From Candidatus Omnitrophota bacterium (GTDB lineage: Bacteria > Omnitrophota > Gorgyraeia > 2-01-FULL-45-10), in NCBI GenBank assembly GCA_016214245.1, contig JACROW010000058.1, positions 1,300 to 10,469 of the forward strand: a stretch of 9,170 nt of DNA. Reading direction: 5' to 3'. The translations under genes and the position numbers were made by a program. Below the pieces are notes generated by a model. That model saw only the letters and a list, made by a program, of their open reading frames with translations, had not been told where the DNA came from and did not search any database. This document shows positions 1 to 7,911 of the stretch, one piece after another. How positions within the stretch are numbered: the first letter of the stretch is position 1; each line of letters begins with the position of its first letter.

Positions 1-2367
<2,367 letters not shown>

Positions 2368-2369
<2 letters not shown>

Positions 2370-2374
2370 GGAGG
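2368..2374 (+). promoter_or_regulatory. Strong Shine-Dalgarno sequence of xseB
   Basis: AAGGAGG lies six bases before the xseB ATG and overlaps the xseA TAA stop. It is the best ribosome binding site in the window and fixes the xseB start. Strong initiation here fits the need for several small subunits per XseA. Confidence 0.85.
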
Positions 2375-2380
2375 AATTAT

Positions 2381-2683
2381 ATGGCGGAGATGAAGTTTGA
2401 GGAGGCTTTAAAAAAATTGGAGCAGATTGTTGAGGGCTTGGAAGTCGGCGATCTATCGCTCGATGAGGCATTAGAGAAATATGAGGAAGGGATAAGGCTT
2501 TCAAGATTATGCGCCAAAAAATTGGAGGTTGCGAAGAAACGGGTGGAGATATTATTGAAGTCAGCGGATGGATCTGTGGAATTGAAACCGTTTGATGAAA
2601 AGGCGGTGGAGGAGGCGAAGAGTTCCCCAGAGCAGAAAAGGAAATCCCGCCAGACGGCGAAAGACGAGGAAAGCCCATTTTGA
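2381..2683 (+). CDS. xseB: Exodeoxyribonuclease VII small subunit
   Basis: XseB is the small helical subunit that coats the XseA coiled coil and is needed for active exonuclease VII. The 100-residue product holds the family core at about residues 5-57 (FEEALKKLEQIVEGLE, then LSLDEALEKYEEGI, then a Lys/Glu-rich helix with AKKLEVAKKRVEIL). The last 40 or so residues form a charged, probably disordered tail, making the protein longer than the 80-residue E. coli version. The start is set by a near-perfect Shine-Dalgarno sequence. The TGA stop overlaps the TTG start of ispA by four bases, and a TAA follows in frame two codons later as a possible back-up stop. Confidence 0.95.
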   Translation: MAEMKFEEALKKLEQIVEGLEVGDLSLDEALEKYEEGIRLSRLCAKKLEVAKKRVEILLKSADGSVELKPFDEKAVEEAKSSPEQKRKSRQTAKDEESPF

Positions 2684-3498
2684 ATATAAAGTACTATCTT
2701 AAGAATCTAAAGGATAGAATCGACAAATCACTCGATGAATATCTTCCTTCTGAAAAAGCATATCCGAAGGCCATCCATTGGGCGATGCGCTATAGTGTAT
2801 TCTCCGGGGGGAAAAGGATGCGGCCGATACTGGCAATAGAATCCTGCAAAGTTTGTAAGGGTAGATTAAAAGACGTCCTGCCAGCGGCTTGCGCGATAGA
2901 ACTCATCCACACCTATTCGTTGATCCATGATGATCTGCCGGCGATGGACGACGACGATTATAGAAGAGGCAAACCCACTTCTCACAAGGTGTTCGGAGAG
3001 GCGAACGCCATCCTCGCAGGGGATGCGCTCCTTGCGCTGGCGTTTAACATCATAGCGAAAGAGGCGAATGGAAGAAGAGGCCTTGAGGTTATAAGGGAGC
3101 TCTCAGAAGCGATAGGGACGAGAGGGATGGTCGGCGGCCAGATCGTCGATCTTGAATTTAAAAATAAAAAATTAGATAAAAAGACTTTAAATTACATCAA
3201 CCGTTTTAAGACCTCGAGACTTTTTGAGGCATCGACAAAGATAGGTGCTATTGCAGCTCAGTCTAGCAAAAAAGAGAAAGCAGCCCTGGCGAAATTCGGA
3301 ACCTATTTAGGGATAGCGTTTCAGATTGTCGATGACATTATCGATGAAGAGGGCTACGCCAAAATATTCGGGATGGGCAAAGCCCGCCGGGAATCCAAGA
3401 GATTGATTGAAAAGGCAAAAGGCCTTTTAAATATTTTTGGATCGCGCTCAACCACACTTAAAGAGATAGCGGATTATGTATTGACCAGAACAAGATAG
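2680..3498 (+). CDS. ispA: Short-chain (2E,6E)-farnesyl/geranylgeranyl diphosphate synthase, with a shortened loop
   Basis: This trans-prenyl diphosphate synthase condenses dimethylallyl diphosphate with isopentenyl diphosphate to give C15 or C20 products for quinones, undecaprenyl carrier and other lipids. GGKRMRP (43-49) binds isopentenyl diphosphate. The first Asp-rich motif DDLPAMDDDD is at 84-93, GMVGGQIVDLE lies in mid-protein, and the second Asp-rich motif DDIID is at 218-222. The sequence before the first motif (IELIHTYSLIH) is the IspA short-chain type. The start is a TTG overlapping the xseB stop, preceded by GAGGAAAG at 2666-2673; no better ATG preserves the N-terminal block. Against E. 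coli IspA (299 residues), about 19 residues are missing right after DDIID, including the Gly/Asp/Lys-rich diphosphate loop and the Lys of the usual GKxTYP stretch. The frame is kept and both Asp motifs are intact, so activity is possible but product length is uncertain. Confidence 0.92.
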   Translation: MNIKYYLKNLKDRIDKSLDEYLPSEKAYPKAIHWAMRYSVFSGGKRMRPILAIESCKVCKGRLKDVLPAACAIELIHTYSLIHDDLPAMDDDDYRRGKPTSHKVFGEANAILAGDALLALAFNIIAKEANGRRGLEVIRELSEAIGTRGMVGGQIVDLEFKNKKLDKKTLNYINRFKTSRLFEASTKIGAIAAQSSKKEKAALAKFGTYLGIAFQIVDDIIDEEGYAKIFGMGKARRESKRLIEKAKGLLNIFGSRSTTLKEIADYVLTRTR

Positions 3499-3513
3499 GG
3501 TTTAACGAACACA

Positions 3514-5385
3514 ATGAATAGATTGATAGAAACTATAAATAATCCAACCGATTTACGTAAACTCAAACTGACAGACCTTCCCACGGTGGCAAGAGAAATC
3601 AGGGAAGAGATGCTGAATACGGTTTCAAAAACCGGAGGGCACCTGGCCCCAAGCTTGGGCGCCGTCGAGCTTGCGATAGCCGTGCACTATGCCTTCAACA
3701 CGCCCCAGGATCTTCTGCTTTGGGACGTCGGACATCAGGCATATGCGCATAAGATGCTCACGGGCCGGTTAAACAGGTTTCCCACATTGAGGCAGCTCGG
3801 AGGTTTAAGCGGGTTTCCAAGTAAAGACGAAAGCCCTCAATATGATATATTCACCTGCGGCCATAGCTCCACATCCATATCGACAGCGCTTGGCTTGGCT
3901 GCGCGGCGGGACTTAAAAGGCGAAAGGTTTAAAATAGTTGTAGTGATAGGCGATGCTGCCCTGGCCGGCGGCATGGCCTTTGAGGCCCTGAACAACGCCG
4001 GGCACATGAAGAAGGATGTGGTAATCATACTGAATGATAATGAACTATCGATCTCTAAATCTATAGGTGCGCTGAGCAGGTACCTGAACAGGATCATAAC
4101 AAATCCGGCATATAATAGGATCAGGAAGGACGTGGAGAGGGTTCTGAAGAGGATACCGCGTTTCGGCTTCAGGGCCTACAGGGCCGCGCGAAGGCTGGAA
4201 GAGGGCCTGAAGAACCTTTTGGTGCCGGGCATGCTTTTCGAGGAGATGGGATTCAGGTATTTCGGCCCTATAGATGGGCACAATATCGCACAACTGGTTG
4301 CGACCTTCAGGAATGTGATGAATTTGGGCGAGCCTATATTGATCCACGTCATAACAAAAAAGGGAAAGGGATATAAATACGCCGAAGAGAATCCCGGCGC
4401 GTTTCATGGCACGGGGCCCTTCGACCTGGAAACAGGAAAGAAGGTAAGGACAAAGGAAGAGATAACATTTACCGAGGCCTTCGGCGAGAAGATGGTGGAA
4501 CTGGCCGAGAAAGACGACCGCATTGTAGGAATAACAGCCGCGATGGAAGACGGTACAGGATTGGATAAATTCAGCAAATCCTTCCCGGAAAGATTTTTTG
4601 ATGTCTGAATATCGGAAGAGCATGCGGTGGGATTCAGCGCAGGGCTCGCGCGAGGCGGCTTCAAACCGGTGGTCGCCGTCTATTCGACATTTTTGCAAAG
4701 AGGCTATGATCAGATGATTCACGACATATGCTTGCAGGATCTGCCGGTAGTCTTCTGTCTCGACAGGGCAGGCCTTGTCGGCGAAGATGGGCCAACACAC
4801 CACGGAGTCTTCGACATAGCGTATCTACGGCACATGCCAAATCTCATCTTTATGGCCCCCTCAACGCCGGATGAGTTAAAAGATATGTTGGAATTCGCCC
4901 TTCGCCAAAATGGGCCGGTTGCCATTCGATACCCAAAAGGTTCAACGTCAATCCCGCCTTCTTTTACCCAGCCTACCCAACTTGGTAAGGCCGAGGTTCT
5001 AAAAGAGGGGAAGGACTTAGCGCTTATTTCAATAGGGAGCATGTCTGAAATAGCCTTAGAGGCCGCTCATATTTTATCAAAGAAAAAAATAGGTTCCATG
5101 GTTGTAAACGCAAGGTTTATCAAGCCTCTTGATAAGGATATTTTGGAGAGGATCTGTAAGGATGTGAAAAGGATAGTTATAATAGAAGAAGGGGTTCTGG
5201 ACGGCGGTTTCGGAAGCGCCGTCTTGGAATTCATAGAAAGGGAGAATTTAAAGGGCGTACGGGTGAAAAGGATAGGCCTTCCGGATAGATTTATCGAACA
5301 TGGGAAAAGGAACGAGCTATTTTTAAAGTATAACTTGACACCCCAGGCGATTTGCGATGTAATTATGAATGAGGTAATGAAATAA
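3514..5385 (+). CDS. dxs: 1-deoxy-D-xylulose-5-phosphate synthase, interrupted by one in-frame TGA
   Basis: DXS uses thiamine diphosphate to condense pyruvate with glyceraldehyde 3-phosphate, the first step of the MEP isoprenoid pathway. Read through the TGA at 4606-4608, the product is 623 codons plus stop, normal for the family. Visible blocks are TVSKTGGHLAPSLG near the N-terminus, WDVGHQAYAHK, GHSSTS, GDAAL at 146-150 (most members have GDGAL), NDNE at 174-177, FGPIDGHN, and DRAG at 417-420 followed by GEDGPTHHG. All follow family order, so nothing but codon 365 is broken. That codon lies in an FDV-x-I-x-E motif where most members have Gly and E. coli has Ala; GGA is one base from TGA. 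The cofactor Glu (367 + 1 = codon 368) follows three codons later. Start ATG is 15 bases after ispA with a weak ribosome site, but the N-terminus aligns with the family. It may be an assembly error, a fresh pseudogene, or read through; I annotate the full span. Confidence 0.9.
4606..4608 (+). other. dxs: In-frame TGA inside dxs (expected Gly codon)
   Basis: TGA replaces codon 365 of dxs. The codons on both sides read FFDV, then ISEEHAVGF, matching the family consensus FFDVGIAEQHAV on each side in the same frame, so there is no frameshift. A GGA to TGA change is the simplest origin. A GTG at 4627, with GGAAGAG at 4614-4620 before it, could restart translation, but that product would lack the Glu and His of the SEEH block. 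Confidence 0.9.
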
Positions 5386-5388
5386 GAT

Positions 5389-5595
5389 ATGCCGAAGATA
5401 AAGATAGATAAGCCGAAATGTAAGGGTTGTTATCTCTGCGTCGTGAATTGTCCGAAGGGATTGATAAAGATCTCCGGCGATATGAATATAAAAGGCGTGA
5501 AGGCTGCTTTCTTTTCAAGGAGCGGCAAATGTACCGGCTGCGCTATGTGCGCAGTGATCTGTCCGGAATGCATTATCGAAGTCTATGACACCTAA
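5389..5595 (+). CDS. korD: 2-oxoacid:ferredoxin oxidoreductase delta subunit (2x[4Fe-4S] ferredoxin)
   Basis: This 68-residue protein is a small bacterial-type ferredoxin with two complete CxxCxxCxxxCP motifs, using Cys 11, 14, 17, 21 and Cys 48, 51, 54, 58; an extra Cys is at 61. Such proteins carry two [4Fe-4S] clusters and serve as the electron-transfer subunit of four-subunit 2-oxoacid oxidoreductases. Its place directly before the alpha, beta and gamma genes, with an 11-base overlap into alpha, supports that role over a free ferredoxin. It starts three bases after the dxs stop. Known OFOR delta subunits can be separate as here or fused to other subunits. The symbol follows the Kor naming, but the true 2-oxoacid is not known. 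Confidence 0.9.
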   Translation: MPKIKIDKPKCKGCYLCVVNCPKGLIKISGDMNIKGVKAAFFSRSGKCTGCAMCAVICPECIIEVYDT

Positions 5596-6637
5596 ATTAT
5601 TGATGTGCGGTAATGAGGCTTGCGGTGAGGGCGCTATCCTGGCGGGGTGCACCTTTTATGCGGGATATCCAATCACACCCCAAAACGAACTGACCGCATA
5701 CATGGCGAGGCGACTAGACGAAGTCGGAGGCGTCTTCATACAATCTGAATCGGAACTTGCAGCGATAAATATGGTATTCGGCGCATCGGTTGCCGGCGCA
5801 AGAGCAATGACCTCCTCATCAAGCCCCGGCATAAGTTTGAAACAAGAGGGCATATCCTACCTTGTCGGATGCGAGCTTCCAGCCGTTATCGTCAATGTGC
5901 AGAGAGGCGGCCCTGGCCTCGGGAATATCGCGCCGTCCCAAGCCGATTATTTTCAGGCAGTAAAGGGCGGCGGCCACGGGGATTATAAATTGATCGTTTT
6001 GGCACCATCTTCGGTTCAGGAGTTTTTGGACTGCACCTATCACGCCTTTGACCTGGCCGATAGATATAGAAATCCGGTCTTCATCTTAAGCGATGGGCTT
6101 CTTGGGCAGATGATGGAGCCGGTTCAACTAAAGACTATAGGCCATAGGCCAAAGACCATAGACAAGCCGTGGGCGCTGACCGGTTGTAAAGGCAGAAAGC
6201 CAAATGTAATAAGGTCCTTACTTTTGGGCGATGGTGTATTAGAGGAGCACAACAAGAAATTACAAAAGAAGTTCAAAGATATAAAGGCCAGAGAGGTGCG
6301 CGCTGAAAGCTTTCATATCAAGGATAGCGATATAATCCTCGTAGCTTACGGCTCTGTTGCGAGGACGGCCAAGGCCAGCATGCAAAAGGCGCGTAGCGAA
6401 GGGTTGAAGGTCGGCCTGATAAGGCCGATCACCTTATGGCCATTTCCCGATAAATTGATAGAAGATATCGCCGATAAGACAAAGAAGTTCCTCGTAATAG
6501 AGATGAGCGCCGGCCAGATGGTTGAGGATGTTATGTTGGCGGTAAAGGGAAAGAGCGAGGTGGATTTCTACGGCAGGATGGGCGGTGAGATACCTACCGA
6601 AGAGGAGATTATGCAGAAGATAGAGGCGCTGATATGA
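5585..6637 (+). CDS. korA: 2-oxoacid:ferredoxin oxidoreductase alpha subunit (KorA/VorB-like)
   Basis: The alpha subunit carries the pyrimidine-binding thiamine diphosphate domain and a transketolase C-terminal-like domain of an enzyme that oxidatively decarboxylates a 2-oxoacid to an acyl-CoA and passes two electrons to ferredoxin. Evidence is GNEA at 9-12, AGYPITPQNE at 26-35, ESELAAIN with the likely cofactor Glu at 57, a Ser-rich SSSSPG block near residue 100, and a second domain from about 250 with ILVAYGS and GLIRPITLWPFP. The length of 350 matches VorB/KorA proteins. Overall it looks most like proteins labelled VorB (3-methyl-2-oxobutanoate) or KorA (2-oxoglutarate); I cannot separate these, and pyruvate is not excluded. 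The ATG overlaps the ferredoxin gene by 11 bases and the TGA stop overlaps korB by four; a TAA follows in frame two codons after that TGA. Confidence 0.93.
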   Translation: MTPKLLMCGNEACGEGAILAGCTFYAGYPITPQNELTAYMARRLDEVGGVFIQSESELAAINMVFGASVAGARAMTSSSSPGISLKQEGISYLVGCELPAVIVNVQRGGPGLGNIAPSQADYFQAVKGGGHGDYKLIVLAPSSVQEFLDCTYHAFDLADRYRNPVFILSDGLLGQMMEPVQLKTIGHRPKTIDKPWALTGCKGRKPNVIRSLLLGDGVLEEHNKKLQKKFKDIKAREVRAESFHIKDSDIILVAYGSVARTAKASMQKARSEGLKVGLIRPITLWPFPDKLIEDIADKTKKFLVIEMSAGQMVEDVMLAVKGKSEVDFYGRMGGEIPTEEEIMQKIEALI

Positions 6638-7371
6638 GACGTTTAATCTTTTCGAGGCCGAAGAGCCTTCGCGATGTCGAGATGCATTATTGCGCGGGCT
6701 GCGGCCACGGCATAGTTCACAGATTGCTCTGCGAAGCGATCGACGAGTTAGGTATCCGCGAGAGGACAATCGGTGTCGCGCCGGTAGGCTGCGCGGTTTT
6801 GGCGTACGACTATTGGGATTTCGATGTCACTGAGGCCGCGCACGGAAGGACCCCCGCAGTCGCCACAGGCATAAAACGGGTGCGGCCGGAAAATATAGTC
6901 TTCAGTTATCAAGGGGACGGCGACCTGGCCGCCATAGGGACTGCCGAGATAATCCATACCGCGAACCGCGGTGAAAATATAACGGTCATCTTCGTGAACA
7001 ACGGCGTTTACGGCATGACTGGAGGCCAGATGGCTCCGACGACATTAGCGGGGCAGAAGACCGATACCACCATAGCGGGCCGGAATCTGAAGCGGGACGG
7101 GTATCCTATCAAGATATTGGAGATGCTTGCAGTCTTACCCGGCGTTAGATATGCGGAACGTGTTTCGGTCCATTCGGCGCAAGAGACTTTAAGGGCGAAG
7201 CGCGCCATAAAAAAGGCGTTCAAGACGCAGGTCGACAATATCGGTTTTTCGATAGTTGAGATATTGTCCATGTGTCCGATATATTGGGGCATGACAGCGA
7301 TTCAGGCCGCGGAGAGGATCGAAACGGAAGTCGCCACATTCTATCCGATAGGAGTTATAAAAAGCTACTAG
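6634..7371 (+). CDS. korB: 2-oxoacid:ferredoxin oxidoreductase beta subunit (thiamine diphosphate binding)
   Basis: The beta subunit binds the diphosphate end of thiamine diphosphate and one [4Fe-4S] cluster. The 245-residue protein has CAGCGHG (Cys 20 and 23), a third Cys at 53 in PVGCAV and a fourth at 214 in SMCPIYWG, the four-Cys pattern expected for the beta-subunit cluster. GDGD at 94-97 and NNGVYGMTGGQ at 122-132 form the Mg-diphosphate motif. The ATG overlaps the korA stop (ATGA), and the final G of its TAG stop is the first base of the korC GTG start. Sequence and length are normal for the family, with no sign of decay. Confidence 0.95.
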   Translation: MRRLIFSRPKSLRDVEMHYCAGCGHGIVHRLLCEAIDELGIRERTIGVAPVGCAVLAYDYWDFDVTEAAHGRTPAVATGIKRVRPENIVFSYQGDGDLAAIGTAEIIHTANRGENITVIFVNNGVYGMTGGQMAPTTLAGQKTDTTIAGRNLKRDGYPIKILEMLAVLPGVRYAERVSVHSAQETLRAKRAIKKAFKTQVDNIGFSIVEILSMCPIYWGMTAIQAAERIETEVATFYPIGVIKSY

Positions 7372-7910
7372 TGAAGAACGATTCTACGAAAATAGTCTTC
7401 GCCGGATTCGGCGGCCAGGGCATAATGTTCATGGGAAAGCTCCTGGCGCAGGCCGGCATGATGTCCGGTCATCACGTGACGTGGATGCCGTCTTATGGGG
7501 CAGAGGTCAGAGGCGGCACAGCGTATTCGATGACTAAGATTTCGGATAGAGAGATAGCAAGCCCGATTGTCACAAATCCCGATATCCTTGTTGTGATGAA
7601 TAAGCCATCTTTATTGAAATATGAAAAGAAGCTGAAAAAGGGAGGTATTTTGATATCGAACAGGTCTTTGATAGGTGCGCCTCCGAAGAGAAGGAACGCG
7701 ATAACGGTCGATATCCCAATGACCGATATGGCTTCCAAACTAGGTAATACGAGATGCGCCAATATGATAGCGATAGGAGCGATGTTGAAGAAGTCAAAGA
7801 TGCTTTCCATGAAAAACGTGATCAGCGCATTGAAATTCATGTTGAGCGGCAAGGAAGATCTTTTTCTGATAAATAAGAAGGCGTTAGAGAAAGGATATAG
7901 CGCGGTATAA
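7371..7910 (+). CDS. korC: 2-oxoacid:ferredoxin oxidoreductase gamma subunit
   Basis: The gamma subunit completes the alpha-beta-gamma-delta complex and holds the family domain thought to help CoA binding and assembly. The 179-residue product begins with a beta-strand and GFGGQG at 12-17, then PSYGAEVRGGTA at 40-51, a hallmark of this subunit, and ends with the helical KALEKGY stretch. The frame stays open upstream to 7272, but the sequence before 7371 is korB read in another frame and has no family similarity. I therefore chose the GTG at 7371, which shares one base with the korB TAG. An AGGAG at 7350-7354 is rather far away, so translation probably depends on coupling to korB. gltX follows after a single base. 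Confidence 0.92.
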   Translation: MKNDSTKIVFAGFGGQGIMFMGKLLAQAGMMSGHHVTWMPSYGAEVRGGTAYSMTKISDREIASPIVTNPDILVVMNKPSLLKYEKKLKKGGILISNRSLIGAPPKRRNAITVDIPMTDMASKLGNTRCANMIAIGAMLKKSKMLSMKNVISALKFMLSGKEDLFLINKKALEKGYSAV

Positions 7911-7911
7911 A

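Noticed and set aside
4594..4600. TTTTTTG as a programmed frameshift site before the dxs TGA
   Set aside because: Homology stays in the same frame before and after the stop, so a frameshift would not restore the protein.
4606..4608. Selenocysteine insertion at the dxs TGA
   Set aside because: The family has Gly or Ala here, never a catalytic Cys, and I saw no convincing selenocysteine stem-loop just downstream. It would also not explain the TAA in gltX.
4045..4803. A 252-codon open frame on the minus strand across the dxs stop region
   Set aside because: It is antisense to clearly conserved dxs sequence, has no recognisable domain, and its composition follows from the sense-strand codons. 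It does not explain the TGA.
6130..6170. Short imperfect repeat in korA (KTIGHRP / KTIDKP)
   Set aside because: Two small copies only, in the linker between domains; most likely chance or a simple local duplication with no wider structure.
7272..7370. A longer N-terminus for korC starting at 7272
   Set aside because: These 33 codons are the 3' end of korB in another frame and have no similarity to the gamma-subunit family; the GTG at 7371 gives a normal start.
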